Below are positions 7,352 to 14,944 of a stretch of DNA of 16,699 nucleotides, one piece after another. Source of the stretch: Myxococcales bacterium UBA1238. GTDB lineage: Bacteria; Myxococcota_A; Bradymonadia; UBA7976; UBA1532. The translations under genes were made by a program, and so were the position numbers. The notes under the pieces were generated by a model. It ran no database searches. It was given only the letters and a program-made list of their open reading frames with translations, and was not told where the DNA came from. The stretch covers positions 11,990-28,688 of the forward strand of contig DBWM01000055.1 in assembly GCA_002309015.1 (NCBI GenBank), read 5' to 3'. Within the stretch, counting starts at the first letter, position 1. Each line of letters begins with the position of its first letter.

Positions 7352-8219
7352 GAAGCTGTCTGAGATAACCGCAATTTCGGAAGACCGAAAGATTCCCTTC
7401 TGGCAGGTAATTTTGGAAGACGATATGAAAGAGCGCGGTGTCACAAGAGAAGAGTCCATGAAGACCATGGGCTCAATGCTTGATACCATAACCGAAGCCG
7501 ATGCCAAGTATGATGCGTCGATTCGCTCCGCAAGCGGAATGGCGGGCGGAGACGGCGGCAAGATAGAGGCCTTCAGGATGAAGGGCAATTCGCTTATTGA
7601 CGGATTCATTCTTGAAGTTATCGAAAAGGCCGTTAAGATGGGCGAGTCCAACGCCTGCATGAAGAGGATTGTCGCTATGCCTACAGCGGGTTCCTGCGGC
7701 GTCATTCCTGCAGTTCTTTTGACATATATTAAGCACAAAAATGTTGAGCGTGAAAGAATAATAGAAGCCTTGTATGTTGCGGGCGGTATCGGTGAGGTAA
7801 TAGCTACAAGTGCAAGCATTTCCGGCGCCGAAGGCGGATGCCAGGCTGAGATAGGAAGCGCCGGCGCCATGGCTGCGGGCGCTCTTGCGTACCTTGAAGG
7901 CGGCGGCAACGAAGAGATTGTGCATGCCGCAGCGCTTACCCTTAAGAATATGCTCGGACTTACCTGCGACCCCGTAGCGGGCCTTGTAGAGGTCCCCTGC
8001 ATCAAGAGAAATGCCGCAGGTGCAGTTAATGCCGTAGTTTATTCCCAGATGGCTATGGCAGGCGTACGAAGTGCTATAGAGCCCGATGAGGTCATCGAAT
8101 CCATGAACCGTATCGGAAGACTGCTTCCTTCATGCCTCAAAGAAACCGGGCAGGAAGGCCTTGCAATCACCAAGAGCGCCGAGAAGATTACCGAGCGCCT
8201 GAGCATGAGCTGGCAGTGA
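7341..8219 (+). CDS. sdaAA: L-serine ammonia-lyase, iron-sulfur type, alpha subunit
   Basis: This 292-residue protein is the catalytic alpha chain of L-serine dehydratase. Cys167 (EGGCQAE), Cys209 (LTCDPVAG) and Cys220 (VEVPC) have the spacing (42 and 11 residues) of the three cluster cysteines in the family; they hold an oxygen-sensitive 4Fe-4S cluster whose free iron site binds serine. The conserved TAGSCGVIPA segment (about residues 116-125) and GGDGGKIEAFRMKGNS region are also present. The start ATG at 7341 lies inside the end of sdaAB, preceded by GGGAG, so the two subunits are translationally coupled. A strong terminator follows at 8263. The enzyme fits a fermentative anaerobe feeding pyruvate from serine. 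Confidence 0.96.
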   Translation: MSFKKLSEITAISEDRKIPFWQVILEDDMKERGVTREESMKTMGSMLDTITEADAKYDASIRSASGMAGGDGGKIEAFRMKGNSLIDGFILEVIEKAVKMGESNACMKRIVAMPTAGSCGVIPAVLLTYIKHKNVERERIIEALYVAGGIGEVIATSASISGAEGGCQAEIGSAGAMAAGALAYLEGGGNEEIVHAAALTLKNMLGLTCDPVAGLVEVPCIKRNAAGAVNAVVYSQMAMAGVRSAIEPDEVIESMNRIGRLLPSCLKETGQEGLAITKSAEKITERLSMSWQ

Positions 8220-8262
8220 TGAGAGGGCTTGGATTCGGCGTAATACTCGCAGAACCTTATAT

Positions 8263-8294
8263 CCCCCAAGAGCGTATTGTTCTTGGGGGTTTTT
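8263..8294 (+). terminator. Strong intrinsic terminator after sdaAA
   Basis: CCCCCAAGA (8263-8271) pairs perfectly with TCTTGGGGG (8281-8289); G-T and C-G pairs extend it to 11 bp around a 5-base loop. A T run follows at 8290-8294. It ends the serine dehydratase operon 44 bases after the stop codon. Confidence 0.93.
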
Positions 8295-8345
8295 CGTTAT
8301 TTTGTGAGTTTGGGGAATATTTGTGTACATAGAATTACCTGCGTA

Positions 8346-8354
8346 TGCTATAAT
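8346..8354 (+). promoter_or_regulatory. Extended -10 promoter
   Basis: TGC followed by a perfect TATAAT (8349-8354) gives an extended -10 element. No good -35 is found at 17 bases; TTGTGT at 8321 is too far. It sits just past the sdaAA terminator and 50 bases before the membrane protein gene, so it probably drives the 8404-12196 operon. Confidence 0.65.
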
Positions 8355-8370
8355 CGTCGCATAAAGTTAC

Positions 8371-8390
8371 ATCAATTTGGGGAAATTGAT
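8371..8390 (+). promoter_or_regulatory. Leader stem-loop just upstream of the ribosome binding site
   Basis: ATCAATTT (8371-8378) and AAATTGAT (8383-8390) form a perfect 8-bp stem with a GGGG loop. It lies in the predicted 5' leader, 4 bases before GGAGG (8395-8399). It is not followed by a T tract, so it is not a terminator; a role in mRNA stability or initiation is possible. Confidence 0.5.
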
Positions 8391-8403
8391 TTATGGAGGT
8401 AAT

Positions 8404-9537
8404 ATGAGGTACAAAAAGAGAAATGGTGCGATAATGTGGATTATCGCGGGTGTTTGCGTGGCCGTCATCATCGGGGCAGGTGTTCTTTTTGGTATCAGGG
8501 CCATGGCGCCTGCATCGGGTAAGAATGTTGAGGTTATAGGAAGTAACGATAACACTGCCTTGCAGGGAGATGTTCTTACCAAAGAGTATACATATGGTAA
8601 TCTGACTTTTAAGGTGGGTAGCGATTGGACGGAAATCGACGATGAAAGAGCAGATGTTACATTCGTTCATTCGGACGGATATACCCAGTATTCATTGCTT
8701 GCACTATACGATGATACGATGAGCAGTGATGTTGAAGAGTATTTTAAAAAACTGTTGAGTGAATTAATGGATTCGGGCAAAACCCTCGATCCAAAGGGCT
8801 TAAAACCTATAGTGCCGTATACAATGGCAGACGGACGAGATGCCTATGTCGGACGGATTACAGTGACAAAGGATGACTTGGCTTATGCTGAAGCAGATGT
8901 ACTCCTAATTCCTGACATTAAATATATGATAGCGATTGTCGGAGTGTACACAAAGGATCGCAAACTGCCCATGGATGTGCGCGACATTACGGATACTGTT
9001 ACGATTAATGAGGAGACCGGTGCGGTTACAAAAACGACGGTTGAGGGCGGAGTGACTTCCAAAACGGTGAATGTGAACTCTTGCTTTTACGATGCCAATA
9101 CAGGCTCACTTCTGGATATGACGGATACTGAGAACTTTAAGATATATGTATTCGCGGACAATAAAGACGGATTGTATTCGGGCGGAACTTACGAAGTTTA
9201 TATGGGTGACGATGCCGTTGATAAAGTCGATGAGATGACCTTTTACGGAATCACGAGAGAAGAAGTTGAACTTATGATTAATAGGGCGCAAGAAGGCTAC
9301 GCTCTTGCTACCGGGCTTTCTTATCAGAATCCCGGAGATAAGCTTTATTCTGTTGATAGGAATGATTTCTGTGCAATGGTATTCAATATTGAATATATTC
9401 ATGACGATTCGGGAAACATTACCGAAAACAAGAAACAGCCGGTTTTGTATGTAGGCTTCTATGTTGAAGAACTTGATATGTTTGATATGACTAACTGTAT
9501 GACCTTCAGCACTTACAGGTGGGAAAGACAGGAGTAA
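8404..9537 (+). CDS. Membrane-anchored extracytoplasmic protein of unknown function
   Basis: I do not recognise this 377-residue protein. A basic N-terminus (MRYKKRNG) is followed by one hydrophobic segment at about residues 9-31 (WIIAGVCVAVIIGAGVLF), which reads as an uncleaved signal anchor; there is no lipobox. The rest, about 345 residues, is soluble and acidic, rich in Asp, Thr, Tyr and Val, suggesting a beta-rich domain outside the cell. A stretch near residues 60-110 (YGNLTFKVGSDWTEIDDE) resembles domains seen in secreted Clostridia proteins, but I cannot name a family. ATG at 8404 is chosen because GGAGG lies 4 bases before it and the transmembrane segment follows at once; the TTG at 8377 lies inside the leader hairpin. 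It is the first gene of its operon, 15 bases before the asparaginase. Confidence 0.85.
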   Translation: MRYKKRNGAIMWIIAGVCVAVIIGAGVLFGIRAMAPASGKNVEVIGSNDNTALQGDVLTKEYTYGNLTFKVGSDWTEIDDERADVTFVHSDGYTQYSLLALYDDTMSSDVEEYFKKLLSELMDSGKTLDPKGLKPIVPYTMADGRDAYVGRITVTKDDLAYAEADVLLIPDIKYMIAIVGVYTKDRKLPMDVRDITDTVTINEETGAVTKTTVEGGVTSKTVNVNSCFYDANTGSLLDMTDTENFKIYVFADNKDGLYSGGTYEVYMGDDAVDKVDEMTFYGITREEVELMINRAQEGYALATGLSYQNPGDKLYSVDRNDFCAMVFNIEYIHDDSGNITENKKQPVLYVGFYVEELDMFDMTNCMTFSTYRWERQE

Positions 9538-9552
9538 ATTTAGGAGAAATAC

Positions 9553-10554
9553 GTGAGTAAGAAGATACTGATTATCAATACCGGCGGTACGTTATCGGCC
9601 GTTAAAAAGGGCGAGGGACTTAAGCCGGGACTTTCTGTGCGCGATATGCAGGAAGAGTTGCAAATGGTGTCGGGTGACATCGAGATAGAGATAGAGGATT
9701 TTTGTTCGCTTGACAGCGCGAATATTTTCCCCGAGGACTGGAGCGTGATGGCTCAGCATATAAGTGAGCTTAGGAATAATTACGACGGTATTGTGGTGAT
9801 TCACGGTACCGATACGTTAGCTTATACATCGTCCATGCTTTCTTACATGCTTAGGAATATTAATATTCCTGTGGTTATTACGGGCTCTCAGCTGTCTATT
9901 ATCAACCCTGTGGCAGACGCTATGGAAAACTGCCGTTGCGCGATTCATATGGCGGCAAGCGGGATTCCCGGAGTGTTTGTGGCATTCAACAGAAAGGTAA
10001 TGCTTGGTTGCAGAGCGTCCAAGGTTAGGTCGCTTAGTTTCGACGCTTTTGAGAGTATCAACTATCCGAATATTGCCACCATCAGTTCGCTCGGCATGAA
10101 GATCGATACGCGTGCGGTTCCCGAGAGAAGCGGTATTTTCAAGCTTTCCGACAAGTATTCGGAGAAGGTTACCATGATTAAGATGTTCCCGGGTATTCAC
10201 CGAGACATCCTCGAATCTATCGCTGCGAGCGGATACAGAGGCCTTTACATCGAGGCATACGGAATCGGTGGCATGCCTTTTATCAAGCATGATTTTATCG
10301 AGGCACTCGACAAACTTATTCAGGGCGGCATGACAGTCGCTGTCGGCACTCAGTGCAGATACGAAGGCACGAAGATGGACGTATATGAAACCGGACGCCG
10401 CGCGTTGGAAATCGGTGCGTTGGAGGCTCACGATATGACCAGCGAAGCCGCGCTTACGAAGCTTATGTGGATTCTCGGCATGACCACGGATCAGGCGGAG
10501 ATTCGGGATTATTATTCTATGAATATTGCGGGGGAGATGTCGGTGAAGCGATAG
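9553..10554 (+). CDS. ansA: L-asparaginase, type I (cytoplasmic-type)
   Basis: This 333-residue protein carries both asparaginase signatures: NTGGTLSA at residues 9-16, with Thr13 as the expected nucleophile, and HGTDT at residues 84-88, with Thr86 and Asp87. It hydrolyses asparagine to aspartate and ammonia. There is no signal peptide, and the length is close to that of E. coli AnsA (338), so it fits the cytoplasmic type I group. The start is the GTG at 9553, since GGAG at 9543-9546 is well spaced and the first strand (KKILIINTGGT) follows directly. It lies 15 bases after the membrane protein gene and 15 before the HExxH protein. Glutaminase activity or archaeal-type GatD-like relatives are less likely alternatives. 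Confidence 0.95.
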   Translation: MSKKILIINTGGTLSAVKKGEGLKPGLSVRDMQEELQMVSGDIEIEIEDFCSLDSANIFPEDWSVMAQHISELRNNYDGIVVIHGTDTLAYTSSMLSYMLRNINIPVVITGSQLSIINPVADAMENCRCAIHMAASGIPGVFVAFNRKVMLGCRASKVRSLSFDAFESINYPNIATISSLGMKIDTRAVPERSGIFKLSDKYSEKVTMIKMFPGIHRDILESIAASGYRGLYIEAYGIGGMPFIKHDFIEALDKLIQGGMTVAVGTQCRYEGTKMDVYETGRRALEIGALEAHDMTSEAALTKLMWILGMTTDQAEIRDYYSMNIAGEMSVKR

Positions 10555-10569
10555 ATATACAAGGGGTAT

Positions 10570-11442
10570 ATGGGCATGGATATTATTGATACATCGGGGG
10601 ATATATCAAAGATTTTTGAGTCCGGCATTTTTGACATGGCCGCTTGGGAAGCCTACATGGATAAGTGGGTTCTCGGGGCCCGAGAAGTCTGTTCGCAAGA
10701 TATGCAAGAATGCTTGCAGGCGGGCTATACTTGGGAGAATGACTACTTGCCTGTTTTGAATGAGGCGCAGACGGCCAAAGAAAGATTTGATAAGGCCATA
10801 AGCTCGTTTAAAGGTGTTACCGAGCATCTGGATGAGCGAGTACAGGAATGTTTTGGCAAGACGGTAGATGCGGACATAGTGCTGTATCTTGGTCTTTGCA
10901 ACGGTGCCGGCTGGGTAATTGAGATAAACGGGAGGACGAAGGTTCTCCTTGGAATAGAGAAGATTATTGAGCTTGACTGGTGCGATATCGATTCCATGAA
11001 CGGGCTTATAGTACATGAGCTCGGGCACGTGTATCAGGCGCAATACGGTAAGCTCTACATCGAGAATGAGTCACCTCGGGAACATTTTTTGTGGCAGTTG
11101 TTTAGAGAAGGCGTTGCGATGGTGTTTGAGCAGGAAGTGCTCGGAGATGCCGGGTATTTCCATCAGGACGTGAACGGCTGGAAGGCCTGGTGCGACAGTC
11201 ATGCGGGACTCATAAAGAATTCTTTTGCCGCGGATCTGGATACTATGACGCGCGAGAACCAGCGGTACTTCGGCGACTGGGTGAGCTTTGAAGGCTACGG
11301 CGACGTGGGATACTATCTGGGGGCTCAGTTCGTGAGATTTTTACTCGAGAAGGATTCTTTTGACAATATCATCGGATACGGGCTTGAAGATGTCTGCACA
11401 GGATTCGAATCGTTCATACAATGCCCTTCGCAGGCTGGATAA
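10570..11442 (+). CDS. Putative zinc metallopeptidase-like protein (HExxH)
   Basis: This 290-residue protein of unknown exact function has a clear metallopeptidase core: His149-Glu150-x-x-His153 (IVHELGHVYQ), with Glu180 (LFREGVAM) 27 residues later as a plausible third zinc ligand, a gluzincin-like arrangement. The surroundings loosely resemble predicted Zn-dependent proteases of the DUF2268 type, but I cannot confirm that. There is no signal peptide or membrane segment, so it is probably cytoplasmic. The N-terminal half is helical and Glu/Ala-rich. ATG at 10570 follows AAGGGG by 3 bases; the ATG two codons later (10576) has better spacing. It lies 15 bases after the asparaginase stop and shares its operon. 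Confidence 0.8.
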   Translation: MGMDIIDTSGDISKIFESGIFDMAAWEAYMDKWVLGAREVCSQDMQECLQAGYTWENDYLPVLNEAQTAKERFDKAISSFKGVTEHLDERVQECFGKTVDADIVLYLGLCNGAGWVIEINGRTKVLLGIEKIIELDWCDIDSMNGLIVHELGHVYQAQYGKLYIENESPREHFLWQLFREGVAMVFEQEVLGDAGYFHQDVNGWKAWCDSHAGLIKNSFAADLDTMTRENQRYFGDWVSFEGYGDVGYYLGAQFVRFLLEKDSFDNIIGYGLEDVCTGFESFIQCPSQAG

Positions 11443-11467
11443 AAGGTATAAAGGGGGTACGGCGTAC

Positions 11468-12196
11468 ATGAAAAAACCGAAAATGATTATCTTCGACTAC
11501 GGGCAGACGCTGGTGGCGGAGAGGCTGTTTAGCGGGCTTGAGGGCACCAGGGCCGTGATGGAGCATGCGGTGGAGAACCGATATAATTACACGCCGGAAG
11601 AGGTGCAGGCCAAGGCTGATGAGCTTAATAAGGAGATTGGAAGGTTCAATCCTGTTACGAGACACAAGATGCTGACGGAAATTCCGAATCATGCGTTTAC
11701 GAGCTATCTTTACGAGTTTATGGGCATTAAGATTAATCTGACCTCGGCGGAAATCGACCGGATATTCTGGGACGCTGCTTCGCCCGGAGACCCTACGAAG
11801 GGGGCGCCGGAGCTGCTTGAATTCTTGTGGAAAGAAGGCATCAGGACTGCGGTTCTTAGCAACATTACGTATGACGGAGATGTGGTCAAAGAAAGAATCA
11901 ACAGGCTGCTCCCCAACAATCATTTTGAATTTATTATACCTACAAGCGACTACTTATTCAGAAAGCCGAGCCCTCATATATTCAATCTTGCGCTTGAGAA
12001 GGCGCAGCTAAAGCCGGAGGATGTCTGGTATGTCGGCGACAATCTGCTTTGCGACGTATACGGCTCCAGAAGCGCCGGGTTGTATCCTATCTGGTATAGG
12101 GGCGCAAGTGATTTTCCGCAGCCCGAGTGCGACGACGTGATTAAGATTTATGACTGGGAGCGGTTAAAAGAAATTATCAGAGACACTGAAGATTAA
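11468..12196 (+). CDS. HAD-superfamily hydrolase-like protein with altered motif I
   Basis: This 242-residue protein has the HAD layout: motif I at MIIFDYGQTLV (nucleophile Asp10), motif II in AVLSNIT, motif III Lys in FRKPSPHIF, and motif IV in YVGDNLLCDV, with a helical cap between I and II (about residues 15-100). The oddity is motif I. The usual DxD is DYG, so the general acid/base Asp at the second position is Gly12. This form recurs in some Clostridia HAD-like proteins and may mean weak, altered or non-phosphatase activity. A longer frame runs upstream to 11360, but ATG at 11468 is chosen because AAGGGGG at 11451-11457 precedes it and the first beta strand follows directly; the upstream part only overlaps the previous gene. 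The substrate is unknown. Confidence 0.88.
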   Translation: MKKPKMIIFDYGQTLVAERLFSGLEGTRAVMEHAVENRYNYTPEEVQAKADELNKEIGRFNPVTRHKMLTEIPNHAFTSYLYEFMGIKINLTSAEIDRIFWDAASPGDPTKGAPELLEFLWKEGIRTAVLSNITYDGDVVKERINRLLPNNHFEFIIPTSDYLFRKPSPHIFNLALEKAQLKPEDVWYVGDNLLCDVYGSRSAGLYPIWYRGASDFPQPECDDVIKIYDWERLKEIIRDTED

Positions 12197-12209
12197 ACTA
12201 TAAAGATAG

Positions 12210-12238
12210 TTGACAGTGATTTAATCGACACATATACT
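12210..12238 (+). promoter_or_regulatory. Near-consensus promoter
   Basis: TTGACA (12210-12215), a 17-base spacer and TATACT (12233-12238) form an 11-of-12 match to the vegetative sigma factor consensus. It begins 14 bases after the HAD-like gene and should start transcripts near 12245 for the methyltransferase operon. Confidence 0.82.
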
Positions 12239-12249
12239 CATATAAAACA

Positions 12250-12282
12250 AAGACCTTATCAAGCGCGTATTGATAAGGTCTT
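12250..12282 (+). promoter_or_regulatory. Perfect 13-bp leader hairpin
   Basis: AAGACCTTATCAA (12250-12262) and TTGATAAGGTCTT (12270-12282) pair perfectly around a 7-base loop. It begins just after the predicted transcription start. The + strand has no T tract after it, while the minus strand reads into TTTGTTTTAT, so it could stop minus-strand transcripts or, weakly, upstream read-through. A 5' stem that protects the mRNA is another option. Confidence 0.7.
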
Positions 12283-12303
12283 GTGGGTTAGAGAGGGAAA
12301 TTT

Positions 12304-13092
12304 ATGAGTACAAGACAGGAAATCGTAGGCGGCTTTTACGCGCGGGTAAGTGAGGATAAGAGGCTTACGGGGCGAAGAGCGGGACAGCTTGAGTATCGTA
12401 CGACGATGGAGTACATTCATCGATTCGCGGGCAAGGATTCCAAAGTGCTGGAAATCGGCGCGGGTACCGGACGATATTCGATTGCGCTGGCTCGGGAAGG
12501 CATGGATGTAACTGCGGTTGAACTTTTCGACTGCAACTTATCGGTGCTCAAAGAAAACGGCAAGGGAATAGAGAACTTGCACACATTTCAGGGCGACGGC
12601 ACGAATCTGGAGATGCTTAAGGATGCTTCTTTTGACGTGACATTGTGCTTCGGACCGATGTATCACCTTTATGAGGCAGCAGACGTGCATAAGGCTATTG
12701 ACGAGGCTATTCGCGTGACTAAGCCGGGCGGAGTGATTCTTTATGCGTTCCTGTCGGTGTACGGAATAATGTTTGCGAACTACTTATACGGCAACTGGAA
12801 TGATGGTATTATGGAGAACTTCACGGAAGATTACAAGGTTAAGCACTTCAAGGAGCAGTTGTTTACGGGTTACGATATAGTTGAATTTGAGGAGCTTTTC
12901 ACAGAGAAGCCTGTTGAGAAGATTACAGTCACGGGCGTAGACGGACAGCTGGAGGCGCTTGAAGAGCACGGCGAGCTGGCAATGTCGGATGACGATTTTG
13001 ATTCTTTTGCCAAGTGGTATCTGTCGGTGTGCGAAAAGAGAGAGTTGCTTGGTGATACGAACCATCTGCTGTATATTTGCAGGAAAAAATAG
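12304..13092 (+). CDS. Class I SAM-dependent methyltransferase
   Basis: This 262-residue protein has the Rossmann-like methyltransferase fold. Motif I is VLEIGAGTGRYS (Glu50, Gly52, Gly54, Gly56), followed by the acidic residue after strand 2 (VTAVELF), the motif III/IV area FDVTLCFGPMYHL, and KPGGVILYAF as post-motif. This is the Methyltransf_11/25 group, acting on small molecules or undefined substrates. The C-terminal part (residues 155-262) has an acceptor region rich in acidic and aromatic residues. The start ATG follows AGAGGG at 12292-12297. The operon continues with a metallo-hydrolase and a HAD phosphatase. The acceptor cannot be named from the sequence. Confidence 0.93.
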   Translation: MSTRQEIVGGFYARVSEDKRLTGRRAGQLEYRTTMEYIHRFAGKDSKVLEIGAGTGRYSIALAREGMDVTAVELFDCNLSVLKENGKGIENLHTFQGDGTNLEMLKDASFDVTLCFGPMYHLYEAADVHKAIDEAIRVTKPGGVILYAFLSVYGIMFANYLYGNWNDGIMENFTEDYKVKHFKEQLFTGYDIVEFEELFTEKPVEKITVTGVDGQLEALEEHGELAMSDDDFDSFAKWYLSVCEKRELLGDTNHLLYICRKK

Positions 13093-13110
13093 ATTGGGAG
13101 GGTTATGATT

Positions 13111-13896
13111 ATGGGAGATATCGAAACGTATGTTAAGGAGATTAAGCCGGGGATTTACCTTCTTGATGAGGGGCATTCGGCGACGGGTTATCTGGTGGTC
13201 GGGGATAAAAAAGCGGCTGTTATTGATACGATGTGCGGAGAGAATAATCTCTATGATATCGTGAGAGGGCTTACGGATAAGCCTTTGGTGGTAATAAATA
13301 CGCATGGGCACGGGGACCATATCTGCGGCAACGTGTTCTTTGACGAGGCGTATATGAACCTTAAAGATATACCGGTATCTAAGCTATTCACGGAGTCGCC
13401 GGAGTTTATAGAGGGGACGAAGGCTGACGGTGTGTCGATGCCACCTTTTAAGGATATTCACGGCGGTGACGTGGTGGACCTTGGGAGCAGGACGCTTGAG
13501 ATTTACGACTTGCCGGGACATACGCCGGGAGGAATCGTGTTGCTTCTTAAGGAGGACCGCGTTCTTTTTGCGGGAGATTCGATTAACCATCATCTGTGGA
13601 TGCAGTTGGATGGGTGTCTGCCGATTTCCGAGTATGTGAAGGAGCTCGATAAGGTGATGTTCTTAGAGGAGCGGGCTGACATTATCTTGCATGGGCATGC
13701 GCAGGATTATGATGATATATCGCTTCTTAGGTGTCTGCGCGAGGGCTGCGCGGAGATTGCGGCCGGTGAGACGGCGGATGATAAGCCTTATGAGTGGTTC
13801 GGCGGAGTGGGCAAGGTGCATCTATTTAAGAAGGTGCCGGGTAAGCATTATCAGCAGAAAGACAGTGTGATTTGTTATAATCCGGAGAATGTGTGA
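13111..13896 (+). CDS. Metallo-beta-lactamase-fold hydrolase
   Basis: This 261-residue protein has the full metal set of the MBL fold. From the ATG at 13111 these are His65-x-His67-x-Asp69-His70 (THGHGDH), His137 (LPGHTPGG), Asp156 (FAGDS) and His194 (LHGHAQDY). Such enzymes hydrolyse thioesters, lactones, phosphodiesters or similar bonds using two metals; glyoxalase II-like or hydroxyacyl-hydrolase roles are the commonest. No extra domain is seen. ATG at 13111 is preferred because GGAGG at 13097-13101 is 9 bases away; the ATG at 13105 is only 3 bases from it. The stop overlaps the next start (TGATG at 13894-13898). Pro is mainly CCG (8 of 12, none CCC), unlike the left end of the window. Confidence 0.92.
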   Translation: MGDIETYVKEIKPGIYLLDEGHSATGYLVVGDKKAAVIDTMCGENNLYDIVRGLTDKPLVVINTHGHGDHICGNVFFDEAYMNLKDIPVSKLFTESPEFIEGTKADGVSMPPFKDIHGGDVVDLGSRTLEIYDLPGHTPGGIVLLLKEDRVLFAGDSINHHLWMQLDGCLPISEYVKELDKVMFLEERADIILHGHAQDYDDISLLRCLREGCAEIAAGETADDKPYEWFGGVGKVHLFKKVPGKHYQQKDSVICYNPENV

Positions 13897-14654
13897 TGGA
13901 GGGTATGGTGTATAGGGCGGTTATTGTGGATCTGGATAGGACGTTGCTTCGGACGGATAAGACGATTTCGGAGTACTCGGTGCGGGTGTTGCGCGGGCTT
14001 CGGGAGCGCGGAGTGTTGCTGCTTGTGGCGACGGCTAGGCCGGAGAGGGCGATTACAGACTATCTTAAGGTGGTTGATTTTCAGGCGTGGACGACGCTTA
14101 ACGGGGCGAGGACGATTACGCCTTCGGAGGTGTTTGAGGACGCTATTGCCGGGGCGAGTGCGGCGGGAATTCTTGAGCAGTTGGCTTCGGTTGACGGCGC
14201 AGTGATATCGCTTGAGACGGATGACGGAATTTATTCAAATGTGGATATTCCGTTGTGGGAGCCGAAGGTTGAGAAGGATTTAGGCGCGGTTTCTTTGGCG
14301 CATAGGGTGTACAAGATTATTGTGAGTCATCCCACAATTCCGCTTGATAAATTGCCGGTGAAGATGCCTGCGGATGTGTACTGTTCCGTGGCGGACGGCA
14401 AGCTTATGCAGGTTATGAGTGCCGAGGCGACTAAGTGGAATGGTATCAATGAGATGCTCGGGGCATTCGGAATATCGCCTTCCGAGGCTGTTTATTTCGG
14501 GGACGATAATGATGATGTGGAGCCGATTCGCCTATGCGGGAGGGGTGTTGCAGTGAGTAACGCTTTAGATTGCGTTAAGGCTGTTGCGGATGCGGTCGCA
14601 GGCTCCAACGATGAGGACGGAGTGGCGCGGTATCTGGAAGAAATGTGGGATTAG
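13896..14654 (+). CDS. Cof-type HAD-IIB family phosphatase
   Basis: This 252-residue protein has the classical HAD motifs: DLDRTLL near the N-terminus (DxD nucleophile and acid/base), LLVATARP as motif II, Lys in EATKWNGI as motif III and YFGDDNDDVEPI as motif IV. A central type C2 cap fits the Cof/HAD-IIB group, which removes phosphate from sugar phosphates, FMN, pyridoxal phosphate and similar compounds. The start ATG at 13896 overlaps the previous stop by one base and has GGAG at 13884-13887, 8 bases away. A GTG at 13893 and an ATG at 13905 are possible but less well placed. The gene is strongly G-rich on its coding strand. A strong terminator follows. Confidence 0.92.
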   Translation: MEGMVYRAVIVDLDRTLLRTDKTISEYSVRVLRGLRERGVLLLVATARPERAITDYLKVVDFQAWTTLNGARTITPSEVFEDAIAGASAAGILEQLASVDGAVISLETDDGIYSNVDIPLWEPKVEKDLGAVSLAHRVYKIIVSHPTIPLDKLPVKMPADVYCSVADGKLMQVMSAEATKWNGINEMLGAFGISPSEAVYFGDDNDDVEPIRLCGRGVAVSNALDCVKAVADAVAGSNDEDGVARYLEEMWD

Positions 14655-14680
14655 GTACAATTTTATAAGGTGTTTATGTG

Positions 14681-14717
14681 GCCTTGGCGTCCGGATGGAG
14701 GACGCCGGGGCTTTTTT
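14681..14717 (+). terminator. Strong intrinsic terminator after the HAD phosphatase gene
   Basis: GGCGTCC (14686-14692) pairs with GGACGCC (14700-14706). G-T pairs and then GCC/GGC extend this to a 12-bp stem from 14681 to 14711, followed by six T (14712-14717). It lies 26 bases past the stop and ends the 12210-14654 operon. Confidence 0.95.
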
Positions 14718-14796
14718 GTTGGGCATGTGCATGCGAGTTTGGTGCTTCGGCATGGAGAAGCAGGAGCTTTTGCGGCGGAAAAAGAAGCCAATTTTG

Positions 14797-14836
14797 AAAA
14801 CAATGACTAAAAATGGCAAAATCGCGGTTTTTATCC
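14797..14836 (+). repeat. Imperfect direct repeat, copy 1
   Basis: It starts with AAAACAATGACTAAA and ends with GGTTTTTATCC. The same start and a one-T-shorter end recur 148 bases downstream; the middle differs. It is preceded by TTTTG. Confidence 0.6.
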
Positions 14837-14944
14837 GTCCCTTCATTTCATTTACAGGAGAAATGCTAGTAAAATGATGCGAAAGCGGATTATGTGGGGG
14901 TTGAAAACGAGACAACAATTGATTTATGTTAACCAAAATTCAAA

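Noticed and set aside
6677..8005. 442-residue minus-strand open frame opposite sdaAB and sdaAA
   Set aside because: It lies fully opposite two clearly recognised genes, has no family resemblance and low-complexity Ser/Pro/Ala composition, and is best explained by their codon bias.
8377..8403. Upstream TTG start for the membrane protein
   Set aside because: It falls inside the leader hairpin; ATG 8404 has GGAGG before it and leads directly into the signal anchor.
11360..11467. Upstream start of the HAD-like gene
   Set aside because: The extra 36 residues only overlap the previous gene and add nothing HAD-like; ATG 11468 has AAGGGGG upstream.
14584..14877. 97-residue + strand frame across the end of the HAD phosphatase gene
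   Set aside because: It overlaps the HAD gene out of frame and runs straight through the strong terminator at 14681-14717.
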